Source of the DNA: Oceanobacillus bengalensis
Lineage (GTDB): Bacteria; Bacillota; Bacilli; Bacillales; Amphibacillaceae
Direction of reading: 5' to 3'
Assembly (NCBI RefSeq): GCF_003628445.1
Contig: NZ_RBZO01000010.1
Coordinates: 60,189 to 124,188 of the forward strand
DNA: 64,000 nt
The notes beneath the pieces were generated by a model. That model saw only the letters and a list, made by a program, of their open reading frames with translations, made no database searches and had not been told where the DNA came from. The position numbers and the translations under genes are program-made. Positions 9,049 to 16,902 of this stretch are shown one piece after another (the first letter of the stretch is position 1; the number at the start of each line of letters is the position of its first letter).

Positions 9049-10215
9049 TTGAATACCTATTTTACTGATATGCATATACATATCGGACGTGATATGTATA
9101 ATAAACCAGTGAAAATAACAGGAGCTAAAACATTAACATTAACAAATATACTTAAAGAATCTAGTCGAAATAAGGGAATTGATCTCATTGGTGTGATTGA
9201 TTGTCATGCACCAGCTGTACAACAAGAAATCAAACAATTAGTAGCCAAGGGTGAAGCCTATGAGTTAGTAGATGGTGGTATCCGCTTTGAGAAAGCTACA
9301 TTACTTTTGGGATCAGAGATTGAAATCTATGATGAAAACTGTCATGGTCCGATTCATGTCCTATGTTACTTGCCTACACTTGAAAATATGGGGTACTTTT
9401 CGGAGTGGCTAACGACAAAAATGAAAAACATTACACTTAGCTCCCAAAGATACTATGGATCCGCTAAAGAATTACAGTATAAAGTAAAAGAGTTAGAAGG
9501 TATTTTTATCCCAGCTCATGTGTTTACGCCGTTTAAAAGTCTTTATGGTAAAGGGGTAAAGAAGTCTTTAACCGAAGTCTTTGATAAAGATTTAATCGAT
9601 GGAATTGAACTAGGTTTAAGCTCAGACACCGAAATGGCTGATCAAATAAGTGAGTTACATCAATTTACATTTGTAACGAATTCTGATGCACATTCGCTTG
9701 CGAAAATCGGCCGTGAATACCAGGAGATCTACATGGAAGAGCCTTCATTTAAAGAATTTTACTTCGCACTACATCATGCCTATGGCAGGTCTATTAAGCA
9801 AAACTTTGGCATGAACCCAAGGCTAGGGAAATACCATACGACCGTATGTAATCATTGCCTTACCGAGCTCAGGACAGATGTAAAACAATGCCCAAATTGT
9901 GGATCAAAAACAATTATTAAAGGCGTGTTTGACCGTATTCAAGAGTTAAAGGATATAGAGGTAAATGATGTAAGCAGGCCGCCTTATTTATATCAGGTTC
10001 CATTAGAATATTTACCTACTCTTGGACCGAAAACTTACGGGAAGTTACTAGAGCGATTTCAAACAGAAATGAATGTCATCCATCATGCGCCATTTGAAGA
10101 ATTGTTAGCAGTTGTTTCCGAAAAACTAGCACATGCTATTATTGATATGAGAGAGGGAAAATTGAAAGTAAATGCTGGTGGTGGCGGGAAATACGGAACA
10201 ATATCTCCTAATTAA
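9049..10215 (+). CDS. Endonuclease Q-like PHP-domain protein
   Basis: This 388-residue protein of the TIGR00375/endonuclease Q family has a PHP-type metal centre: TDMHIHIGRD at the N-terminus (Asp7, His9, His11), then GVIDCHAP, GSEIEIYDENCHGP, IPAHVFTPF and FVTNSDAHS. A zinc ribbon of CNHC followed 15 residues later by CPNC occupies about 265-285. Helix-hairpin-helix-like residues (LPTLGPKTYGKLLERF) lie near the C-terminus. Characterised archaeal and Bacillus EndoQ proteins nick DNA 5' of deaminated bases such as hypoxanthine and uracil and of abasic sites; that activity is inferred here. A TTG start follows GGGAGG. It sits between nudF and spoIIM, where B. subtilis has yqxK. Confidence 0.82.
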   Translation: MNTYFTDMHIHIGRDMYNKPVKITGAKTLTLTNILKESSRNKGIDLIGVIDCHAPAVQQEIKQLVAKGEAYELVDGGIRFEKATLLLGSEIEIYDENCHGPIHVLCYLPTLENMGYFSEWLTTKMKNITLSSQRYYGSAKELQYKVKELEGIFIPAHVFTPFKSLYGKGVKKSLTEVFDKDLIDGIELGLSSDTEMADQISELHQFTFVTNSDAHSLAKIGREYQEIYMEEPSFKEFYFALHHAYGRSIKQNFGMNPRLGKYHTTVCNHCLTELRTDVKQCPNCGSKTIIKGVFDRIQELKDIEVNDVSRPPYLYQVPLEYLPTLGPKTYGKLLERFQTEMNVIHHAPFEELLAVVSEKLAHAIIDMREGKLKVNAGGGGKYGTISPN

Positions 10216-10302
10216 AATTATTTTTAGTAGATTTTTGGTATTATTATTTGGAATTCTTCATAGTTTTAACTATAGATATCTTCTTTAGAATGGAGGATTC
10301 CA

Positions 10303-10944
10303 ATGTATAATCGTAATAAAAGTTTTGTTGAGAATCATATAAAAGAGCATGCCACAATCTATTTATTTATGGTTATTTTGTTTTTAACTGGTATTATTTT
10401 TGGTGCGATTATCGTTAACAGTATGAACTTTATACAAAGGCAAGAATTGTTTTTCTATCTGGAACGTTTTTTTAAACAGATTGTAGAAGGACAGACAATC
10501 GATAATGTAATTATATTAAAGGAAAGTTTTCTTTATCATGTGAAATATCTTTTATTATTGTTCATATTAGGCTTATCGGTAATTGGTCTTCCAGTTGTAT
10601 GGGTACTAATATATGTGAAGGGGCTAGTAGTAGGCTTTTCTGTAGGATTTCTAGTAAATCAACTAGATTGGTCAGGGCTATTTCTTGCAACATTTTCTAT
10701 CGCTCCGCAGAATTTAATCATTATTCCAATCTACATAATTGCAGGTAGTCTTTCCATGATTTTCTCGTTGACACTATTAAATAAGCTATTCTCAAAACGG
10801 CCGTCTGGTGCTATTTTTCAACCATTTGGACAATATGTCGTCATTTTTTTACTATTATTAATTGCATCCTTTATTGCATCAGGTATTGAAGCTTATGTAG
10901 CAAATGGGTCAATGGTCTCCTATATCAAATCACTTTATCAATAA
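10303..10944 (+). CDS. spoIIM: Stage II sporulation protein M
   Basis: This integral membrane protein of 213 residues has about five hydrophobic segments (about 20-40, 80-105, 110-130, 140-165, 180-200). SpoIIM is the scaffold of the SpoIIDMP machine, which remodels septal peptidoglycan during engulfment in the mother cell. The family signature is visible in GLVVGFSVGFLV and IAPQNLIIIPIYI. The ATG follows GGAGGATT. Its position between an endonuclease Q/yqxK-slot gene and fur is that of B. subtilis spoIIM. Expression is expected from SigE; I see no convincing SigE promoter in the 87 bases upstream. Confidence 0.92.
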   Translation: MYNRNKSFVENHIKEHATIYLFMVILFLTGIIFGAIIVNSMNFIQRQELFFYLERFFKQIVEGQTIDNVIILKESFLYHVKYLLLLFILGLSVIGLPVVWVLIYVKGLVVGFSVGFLVNQLDWSGLFLATFSIAPQNLIIIPIYIIAGSLSMIFSLTLLNKLFSKRPSGAIFQPFGQYVVIFLLLLIASFIASGIEAYVANGSMVSYIKSLYQ

Positions 10945-10955
10945 TGAGTTTTATA

Positions 10956-10970
10956 TTATAATTATTATAA
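10956..10970. promoter_or_regulatory. PerR box upstream of fur
   Basis: TTATAATTATTATAA is a perfect 7-1-7 palindrome identical to the PerR operator consensus TTATAATNATTATAA. It differs from the Fur consensus (TGATAATNATTATCA) at the two symmetrical positions that set specificity. It lies 20 bases upstream of the -35 box of fur. Confidence 0.7.
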
Positions 10971-10990
10971 ATATAAAGTGATAATATACT

Positions 10991-11019
10991 TTGACACGTG
11001 TTTTATCGGTGCATATAAT
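10991..11019 (+). promoter_or_regulatory. SigA promoter of fur
   Basis: TTGACA and TATAAT are both perfect consensus hexamers with a 17-base spacer. The -10 box ends 31 bases before the GTG start. Confidence 0.85.
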
Positions 11020-11050
11020 TAAAGGTGGGATATGAGGGAGGCGATCTGTT

Positions 11051-11521
11051 GTGGAACATCGAATCGAGCGAATAAAAAAGCAATTACACTCACAAAGCTA
11101 TAAGTTAACTCCGCAAAGAGAAGCTACGTTAAGAGTATTACTAGAGCGAGAGGAAGATCATCTAAGTGCGGAGGATGTTTACTTATTAGTGAAAGAAAAA
11201 GCACCTGAAATTGGTTTAGCTACGGTATATCGTACACTAGAGTTGCTTTCTGAATTGAAAATAGTTGATAAAATTAATTTTGGTGATGGAGTCTCTCGTT
11301 ATGATTTAAGAAAAGAAGGTGCGAAACATTTTCATCATCATTTAGTTTGCACACAGTGTGGTTCGGTTGAAGAAATTGAAAATGATTTACTAGAAGATGT
11401 TGAAAAAATCGTACAAAAAGATTGGGGTTTCGAGGTAAAAGATCACCGATTAACGTTTCATGGAATATGTAAAAACTGCCAGGAAGTGCCAGTGAAGGTA
11501 AAAGAAACAAATGAAATATAA
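11051..11521 (+). CDS. fur: Ferric uptake regulator family repressor Fur
   Basis: This metal-dependent winged-helix repressor of 156 residues represses iron-uptake genes when Fe2+ is plentiful. The N-terminal winged helix includes LATVYRTLELL (recognition helix). The regulatory site AKHFHHHLVC is histidine-rich. Two CxxC pairs (CTQC and CKNC) form the structural zinc site. Choosing Fur over PerR or Zur rests on synteny with B. subtilis fur between spoIIM and yqzK/xerD. The GTG start is preceded by GAGGGAGG. A perfect SigA promoter and an upstream PerR box suggest peroxide control of fur, as reported in B. subtilis. Confidence 0.92.
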   Translation: MEHRIERIKKQLHSQSYKLTPQREATLRVLLEREEDHLSAEDVYLLVKEKAPEIGLATVYRTLELLSELKIVDKINFGDGVSRYDLRKEGAKHFHHHLVCTQCGSVEEIENDLLEDVEKIVQKDWGFEVKDHRLTFHGICKNCQEVPVKVKETNEI

Positions 11522-11550
11522 GATAGATGTTCACACTTCTCCTATCTTAT
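11518..11550 (+). terminator. Possible weak terminator after fur
   Basis: ATAAGATAG pairs with CTATCTTAT across a 15-base loop, but the T-run that follows is short. Confidence 0.4.
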
Positions 11551-11575
11551 TTGACATGATAAAATGCTAGTTCGC

Positions 11576-11607
11576 CTTTTTTCGATTCGGAAAGAGGCTT
11601 TTATTTT
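11576..11607 (+). terminator. Probable terminator downstream of fur
   Basis: GCCTTTTTTCGA and TCGGAAAGAGGC form an imperfect stem followed by TTTTATTTTT. Confidence 0.55.
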
Positions 11608-11831
11608 TGAAAAAGATCTAGGATTGTGGAGATCAAACACCTAAATTGTGATTGCACTCATAAATATAGAGCGTTGTACATGTTCAGGTGTTTTACATTT
11701 AGTGAGAAAAAGCGTACATTCTAGTTAACAGGAAATTGGTAATTATCGAAAACAGCATGTATATTGTTATTCCGATTTGGCATATCTTAGAGTAGGAAAC
11801 TACTAATCATTCATGAGGAGATATGACCTAT
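11608..11831. other. Non-coding gap between fur and yqzK
   Basis: About 220 bases have no usable frame. Beyond the terminator-like stems and the ribosome site of yqzK I see no repeat, operator or strong promoter here. Confidence 0.5.
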
Positions 11832-12038
11832 ATGAAACAATTAATATGGGATACAATTAAAGTATTTGTCATCTTTACCATTTGTACATGTTTATTTTAC
11901 TTTGGTCTTCGTATGATGCATGCCGAGTATGAGAACTACCATCGTTATGATGAGCCAGAGGGTCCATCTGTTAAAGTGTTTCATTCAGACCAACGTGTCA
12001 TAGACAGATTTAATATATTATTTCGATTAGGGGAGTAA
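11832..12038 (+). CDS. yqzK: YqzK family small membrane protein (DUF4227)
   Basis: This 68-residue protein has a single transmembrane helix near the N-terminus ([19 protein letters not shown]) and a charged C-terminal tail on the opposite side. It matches B. subtilis YqzK in size, hydrophobic pattern and place between fur and xerD. No function is established for the family. The ATG at 11832 is well spaced from the upstream GAGGAG; the ATG at 11823 is too close. It ends 5 bases before xerD, so the two are probably co-transcribed. Confidence 0.8.
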   Translation: MKQLIWDTIKVFVIFTICTCLFYFGLRMMHAEYENYHRYDEPEGPSVKVFHSDQRVIDRFNILFRLGE

Positions 12039-12043
12039 GGTTG

Positions 12044-12934
12044 ATGCTTACAGAAGCGCTGGAGGATTATTTTCATTTTTTACAGATTGAGAAGGGATTG
12101 TCAGACAACACATTAAAATCCTATAAACGTGACTTAAATGAATATATTCATTATCTTGATAAGGTTATTCAAAAATCTTCATGGGATACGGTTACAAGAA
12201 AAGATATTGTTGGGTTTCTATATATGCTGAAAGACGATGGCAAATCCACCGCCACGATATCAAGGCATATCTCATCTATTCGTTCATTTCACCAATTTCT
12301 AGTACGTGAGCAGCTTGTCCAAAATGACCCAAGTTTACATATAGAACTTCCCAAAAAGGAACGTAAGCTACCAGATGTGATGTCACAAGAAGAGGTAGAA
12401 CGCTTACTTACTATAAATGAACATTCACCTTTAACAGTACGTAATAAAGCGATGCTTGAATTAATGTATGCTACTGGGTTACGTGTTAGCGAACTAATCG
12501 CACTAAAGATAAGTGACTTACATTTGACAATGGGGTTTTTACAATGTTTTGGGAAAGGTTCAAAAGAAAGAATTGTACCTATTGGAAATGTTGCGATTAA
12601 GGCTGTGGAAAAATACATAGAGCAAGCAAGACCTGAACTCGTTAAGCAAAAAACAGAATCTGCATTATTTGTAAATCAACATGGCAGAGCTTTATCAAGA
12701 CAAGGATTTTGGAAAATATTAAAAAAGGTAACGCTGGATGCTGGGATTAAGAAAAAAATTACACCGCATACATTAAGGCACTCCTTTGCTACACATTTAT
12801 TAGAAAATGGAGCTGACTTACGTATCGTCCAAGAAATGCTCGGTCATGAAGATATTTCTACGACACAAATTTATACCCATGTTACAAAAACTAGATTAAA
12901 AGATATGTATAAAGCTTATCATCCTAGAGCTTAA
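12044..12934 (+). CDS. xerD: Site-specific tyrosine recombinase XerD
   Basis: This tyrosine recombinase of 296 residues acts with XerC at the dif site to resolve chromosome dimers. The N-terminal SAM-like core-binding domain spans about 1-85. The catalytic set is complete: Arg147 (ATGLRVSE), Lys171 (GKGSKER), His242 and Arg245 (PHTLRHSF), His268 (MLGHED) and the nucleophile Tyr277 (IYTHV). ATG at 12044 after AGGGGAG is preferred to the adjacent TTG at 12041, giving the same length as B. subtilis XerD (RipX). No dif-like site is visible nearby. Confidence 0.95.
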   Translation: MLTEALEDYFHFLQIEKGLSDNTLKSYKRDLNEYIHYLDKVIQKSSWDTVTRKDIVGFLYMLKDDGKSTATISRHISSIRSFHQFLVREQLVQNDPSLHIELPKKERKLPDVMSQEEVERLLTINEHSPLTVRNKAMLELMYATGLRVSELIALKISDLHLTMGFLQCFGKGSKERIVPIGNVAIKAVEKYIEQARPELVKQKTESALFVNQHGRALSRQGFWKILKKVTLDAGIKKKITPHTLRHSFATHLLENGADLRIVQEMLGHEDISTTQIYTHVTKTRLKDMYKAYHPRA

Positions 12935-12949
12935 TTCCATAAAAGTGTG

Positions 12950-13151
12950 TGTTCAAAAGGAAAATAAAAAGGGCCGAGAAGTAAGTGATGGAGTAACTTT
13001 GATGGGCAGAACGTCATTTAATACGTGAATAAAGGCAAGGAAAATCAACTAGATTCCTTTAGCATATATAGTGACTTCGACGTTTAACACAGTACGTGTT
13101 AAACGTCGAAGTTCCACTTTCTCAATGTTTTTTTACCGGACTATTTGAACA
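12950..13151. repeat. Intergenic repeat-like element with terminal inverted repeats and a perfect hairpin
   Basis: The element is bounded by TGTTCAAA (12950-12957) and its inverse TTTGAACA (13144-13151). Inside, at 13074-13090 and 13096-13112, lies a perfect 17-bp inverted repeat (ACTTCGACGTTTAACAC and complement) with a 5-base loop. No T-run follows the hairpin, so a simple terminator is unlikely. From memory its overall look (AAAAAGGGCCGAGAAGT near the left end) resembles repeats seen in other Bacillaceae; no second copy is seen in this window. Confidence 0.55.
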
Positions 13152-13220
13152 ACCTCTTAAAATAGATTTTCATACATAGTTACGCACTTATTAGGGATTA
13201 TAATTGTAGGAGGTTTTAAG

Positions 13221-14396
13221 ATGCATAAATTTAAAAGGATATTTTTAATTGTAATGGATTCTGTTGGAATTGGAGAAGCTCCTGATGCGAAAGCATTTAA
13301 TGATGAAGGTGCAGATACTTTAGGACACATTGCTGAAGCGATGAACGGGTTAGAGATGCCGAATATGGCCAAATTAGGCCTAAGTAATATTCGGGAAATT
13401 CAAGGTGTTGAAAAAGCAGAGAAACCAAAAGCACACTATACAAAAATGCAAGAAGCATCCAATGGCAAGGACACCATGACTGGACATTGGGAAATAATGG
13501 GTTTACATATTAAACAACCGTTTCAAACCTTTCCAGATGGGTTCCCACCGGAATTAATTGATGAACTAGAGGAGAGGACAGGACGTAAGATTATTGGGAA
13601 TAAACCTGCTTCAGGTACGGCCATTCTTGATGAGCTTGGCGCGGAACATATGAAGACTGGGGCATTAATTGTCTATACATCAGCCGATTCTGTATTGCAA
13701 ATTGCTGCACACGAAGATATTGTTCCATTAGATGAACAATATCGTATTTGTGAAATAGCGAGAGAACTAACATTGGATGAGAAATATATGGTAGGGCGTG
13801 TGATTGCTCGTCCGTTTATTGGGAAGCCAGGCGCATATGAACGAACTTCAAATCGACATGATTACGCACTGAAACCATTCGGTAGAACAGTTATGAATAC
13901 GTTAAAGGATAATGATTTAGATGTGATTGCTTTAGGGAAAATATCCGACATTTATGATGGAGAAGGTGTAACAGAACAGGTTAGAACGGTCGATAATGAT
14001 GATGGAATGACCAAATTAGTTGAGTCCATGAACAAGGACTTTTCAGGAATAAGCTTTTTAAATTTGGTTGATTTTGATGCGAAATATGGTCATCGCCGTA
14101 ATCCGATTGGATACGGGGAAGCGTTAGAACAATATGATAAACGATTATCAGAGGTTCTTCCATTACTAAAGGAAGATGACTTATTAATCATTACAGCTGA
14201 TCACGGAAATGATCCCATTCACCATGGAACAGATCATACCCGTGAATACGTACCACTATTAGTGCATCATGTGAATGTAGAGAAAGGAAAAGAACTACCA
14301 ATTCGAAAAACATTTGCAGACATAGGTGCAACAATTGCTGACAATTTCGGAGTAGAAATGCCAGAATTTGGTACAAGTTTTCTAAAAGGAATATAA
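13221..14396 (+). CDS. deoB: Phosphopentomutase
   Basis: This is a manganese-dependent phosphopentomutase (Drm) of 391 residues, interconverting (deoxy)ribose-1-phosphate and (deoxy)ribose-5-phosphate. It links nucleoside phosphorylases to the pentose phosphate pathway. The alkaline-phosphatase-fold metal sites are visible: [13 protein letters not shown] (Asp13), [10 protein letters not shown] around the phospho-acceptor threonine, and ITADHGNDP followed by HHGTDHTRE. The ATG follows GTAGGAGG. In B. subtilis drm is in an operon with the purine nucleoside phosphorylase gene; here the two are separated by a repeat element of about 370 bp. Confidence 0.95.
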   Translation: MHKFKRIFLIVMDSVGIGEAPDAKAFNDEGADTLGHIAEAMNGLEMPNMAKLGLSNIREIQGVEKAEKPKAHYTKMQEASNGKDTMTGHWEIMGLHIKQPFQTFPDGFPPELIDELEERTGRKIIGNKPASGTAILDELGAEHMKTGALIVYTSADSVLQIAAHEDIVPLDEQYRICEIARELTLDEKYMVGRVIARPFIGKPGAYERTSNRHDYALKPFGRTVMNTLKDNDLDVIALGKISDIYDGEGVTEQVRTVDNDDGMTKLVESMNKDFSGISFLNLVDFDAKYGHRRNPIGYGEALEQYDKRLSEVLPLLKEDDLLIITADHGNDPIHHGTDHTREYVPLLVHHVNVEKGKELPIRKTFADIGATIADNFGVEMPEFGTSFLKGI

Positions 14397-14433
14397 GAAG
14401 ACTGTTTACCCAAGACTAAACTATGACGTAATC

Positions 14434-14807
14434 GATATAAAATGCGCAGTAAGTGCTTTGTTGATTTCCGCTCTGGGCAGCCAGTACGCTTTCCGCGGGC
14501 ACGGCCTCAGCCTCCAAAGAAGCAAAGAGCGCTTCTTCTGGAGTCTTCAGACACGTGCTTTTCCCGCAGGAGTCGACTGGCTACCCTCCGCTCCAATCAA
14601 CCACATACTAGCAATAATATTATTAGTAAGTTGAATAGCACAATCCTAGTGGAGGCAATACACGTAGACTCCTGTGGGAGGACAGGCCTAGGTGAGACTA
14701 CGTAGTGCGTTAGCACGAAGGAGGCTCACCAGCCGCCCACGGAAAGCGAAGTGTATTGCCGGAACGGTAGGACATACTTTTTCTCCAGTTACTGCGCATT
14801 TTATATC
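14434..14807 (+). repeat. MITE-like element, copy B of the two-hairpin repeat, with 19-bp terminal inverted repeats
   Basis: This 374-bp element is bounded by a perfect 19-bp inverted repeat: GATATAAAATGCGCAGTAA at 14434-14452 and its complement at 14789-14807. Left internal hairpin: GGGCAGCCAGT (14475-14485) with ACTGGCTACCC (14576-14586). Right hairpin: GGCAATACAC (14654-14663) with GTGTATTGCC (14751-14760), enclosing the block GGCCTAGGTGAGACTACGTA. It encodes no plausible protein. It lies between deoB and the damaged phosphorylase gene, splitting what is one operon in B. subtilis. Confidence 0.85.
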
Positions 14808-14873
14808 AACTAAGAAGTACACAACAAAAAATTACGATTATGCCTTTTACTAAATTAAGAGGGAAATGTACAA

Positions 14874-15476
14874 ATGGACAGATTAGCGAGTAGAGAAGCT
14901 AGTGAATTTATTAAACAAAAAATTAACAATGTCCCAACGATTGGTCTTATATTAGCATCAGGATTAGGTGTGTTAGCGGATGAAATAGAAAATCCAACCA
15001 TTATTCCTTATCAGGATATTCCACATTTTCCTCAATCCACTGTTGCTGGTCATAAAGGGGGTACAAATCCCCTCATTGGAAAAAATGATGATAAACTCGG
15101 AGCACGCTTTCCAGATATGTCGGAAAGCTACAATAAGGCCTACATTGGCCATGCAGAGGATGCAGCAAAAGCATTGATCCTAAAGGTGCAAAAAGGTGTC
15201 TACGTTGGAAATACTGGTCCAAGCTACGAAACACCAGCTGAAGTAAGAATGTTGGGTGGTGACGCAGTAGGAATGTCCACGGTACCAGAAGTTATTGTAG
15301 CTAATCACGCTGGTCTACGTGTATTAGGTATTTCATGCATTTCTAACATGACAGCGGGAATATTGGATCAACCGTTAACACATTCAGAAGTAATGGAAAC
15401 GACCGATAAAGTGAGGGGAAATTTTCTAGCATTTGTGAAAAAGATTATTGAAACGATACCAACTAACATAAAATAG
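14874..15476 (+). pseudogene. punA: Purine nucleoside phosphorylase with internal deletion, probably inactive
   Basis: The protein is homologous to trimeric purine nucleoside phosphorylase (usual length about 272) but has only 200 residues. The N-terminal LASGLGVLADEIENP and the C-terminal part (GPSYETPAEVR, DAVGMSTVPEVIVANHAG, SNMTAGILDQPLTH) are intact. After residue 63 (AGHKGG) the frame jumps straight to TNPLIG, so about 70 residues are missing. The missing segment normally contains QGRFHYYEGY, with the phosphate-binding Arg and His, and NAAGGVN. A second loss of about three residues occurs in VRMLGGDAV, which in relatives reads about VRFLRTMGSDAV. The frame is still open and starts normally, so a shortened protein could be made, but phosphorolysis is unlikely. 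It ends 9 bases before pdp. Confidence 0.85.
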
Positions 15477-15485
15477 GTGATAAAT

Positions 15486-16790
15486 ATGAGAATGTATGAC
15501 ATTATCGAAAAGAAAAGAGACGGTCAAGAATTAACAGAAACCGAGATTCAATTTTTTATTAATGGCTATACAAAAGATGAAATTCCAGATTATCAAGTAA
15601 GTGCGTTGTTGATGGCTATTTATTTCAATGACATGACAGACGGGGAACGTGCTAGTCTAACAAAAGTTATGGTTGAGTCAGGTGACCAAATAGATTTAGC
15701 GCAAATTGAAGGAGTAAAGGTTGATAAGCATTCCACAGGTGGAGTGGGCGATACAACAACACTTATTCTCGCACCACTCGTTGCATCTGTTGGAGTACCC
15801 ATCGCTAAAATGAGTGGCAGAGGACTTGGTCATACAGGTGGTACCATTGATAAACTTGAATCGATTCCCGGTTTTCATGTTGAAATAACAAATGATGAAT
15901 TTATTGAACTTGTTAATAAGAACAAAGTTGCTGTAATTGGCCAATCAGGTAACTTAACGCCTGCAGACAAGAAATTATACAGTCTAAGAGATGTAACAGC
16001 AACCGTTAATTCGATCCCGCTTATTGCAAGCTCAATTATGAGTAAAAAAATTGCTGCTGGTGCTGACGCGATTGTATTAGATGTAAAAACAGGTTCTGGT
16101 GCATTTATGAAGGAGCTTGAGGATTCTGAGAAGCTTGCAAGTGCGATGGTTTCGATTGGTCAGCAGGTTGGAAGAAACACGATAGCAATTATTTCAGATA
16201 TGAACCAACCACTTGGGTTTGCAATAGGAAATGCGTTAGAAGTTAAAGAGGCAATTGCGACATTACAAGGAAACGGACCGAAAGACTTAACGGAATTATG
16301 TCTCGTTCTTGCAAGTCACATGGTTGTTCTAGCGAATCAGGCTACTAGTACGGAAGAAGCACGAAAAAAACTGGAAGAAAACTTGAAAAACGGTAAGGCA
16401 CTTGAACAATTTAAGCTTTTTCTAGGATCGCAGGGCGGAGATACGAGTGTGGTGGATCAACCAGATACTTTACCCCAAGCTTCCTATCAAGTAGAATTAC
16501 CTGCTAAAGTCTCTGGAACAGTTTCTAAAATCGTTGCAGATGAAATTGGTACAGCAGCAATGATGCTTGGTGCTGGTAGAGCAACGAAAGAGTCGGAAAT
16601 TGATTTGGCTGTCGGAATTGTATTGCATAAAAAGATTGGTGATGATGTTAAACAAGGTGAGGCATTGTTAACTATTCATGCGAACAGCGAGGCAATTGAT
16701 GATGTCAAAGAATTGCTCTATCAAAACATAGAAATTTCAACTGGAAAAATAGAAGCACCGCCATTAATTTATGGAACAATAACGAAATAA
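15486..16790 (+). CDS. pdp: Pyrimidine-nucleoside phosphorylase
   Basis: This thymidine/uridine phosphorylase of 434 residues splits pyrimidine (deoxy)nucleosides with phosphate to the base and pentose-1-phosphate, which phosphopentomutase (deoB) then uses. The phosphate and nucleoside site is visible as [15 protein letters not shown] and [16 protein letters not shown], with [28 protein letters not shown] further on. The C-terminal domain (about 340-434) is the PYNP barrel-like domain. Start is ATG 15486, five bases after AGGTGA, giving [10 protein letters not shown] as in B. subtilis Pdp. With the neighbouring purine phosphorylase damaged, pdp is the intact phosphorylase of this cluster. Confidence 0.94.
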   Translation: MRMYDIIEKKRDGQELTETEIQFFINGYTKDEIPDYQVSALLMAIYFNDMTDGERASLTKVMVESGDQIDLAQIEGVKVDKHSTGGVGDTTTLILAPLVASVGVPIAKMSGRGLGHTGGTIDKLESIPGFHVEITNDEFIELVNKNKVAVIGQSGNLTPADKKLYSLRDVTATVNSIPLIASSIMSKKIAAGADAIVLDVKTGSGAFMKELEDSEKLASAMVSIGQQVGRNTIAIISDMNQPLGFAIGNALEVKEAIATLQGNGPKDLTELCLVLASHMVVLANQATSTEEARKKLEENLKNGKALEQFKLFLGSQGGDTSVVDQPDTLPQASYQVELPAKVSGTVSKIVADEIGTAAMMLGAGRATKESEIDLAVGIVLHKKIGDDVKQGEALLTIHANSEAIDDVKELLYQNIEISTGKIEAPPLIYGTITK

Positions 16791-16800
16791 TGATATATAT

Positions 16801-16831
16801 AAAAGAGCACATTTTAACATGTGTTCTTTTT
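16801..16831 (+). terminator. Terminator after pdp
   Basis: AAAGAGCACAT pairs with ATGTGTTCTTT with one G-U pair, followed by a T-run. Confidence 0.8.
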
Positions 16832-16842
16832 CATCTATCAGG

Positions 16843-16872
16843 GTATATTAAAACATCCTTCTGGGAATCCTT
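16843..16872 (+). promoter_or_regulatory. Candidate SigF promoter of dacF
   Basis: GTATA (-35) lies 15 bases before GGGAATCCTT (-10, 8 of 10 matches to GGNNANANTR). dacF is a known SigF target in B. subtilis; the assignment here is by motif only. Confidence 0.4.
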
Positions 16873-16902
16873 ACATTATATTGATTGTTGGAGGGTAAAA
16901 CT

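Noticed and set aside
13074..13112. Hairpin after xerD as a dif site or a terminator
   Set aside because: It does not resemble Bacillus dif, and no T-run follows the stem.
14442..14705. Open frame of 87 codons in repeat copy B
   Set aside because: It is bounded by the terminal inverted repeats and follows hairpin sequence; no start signal.
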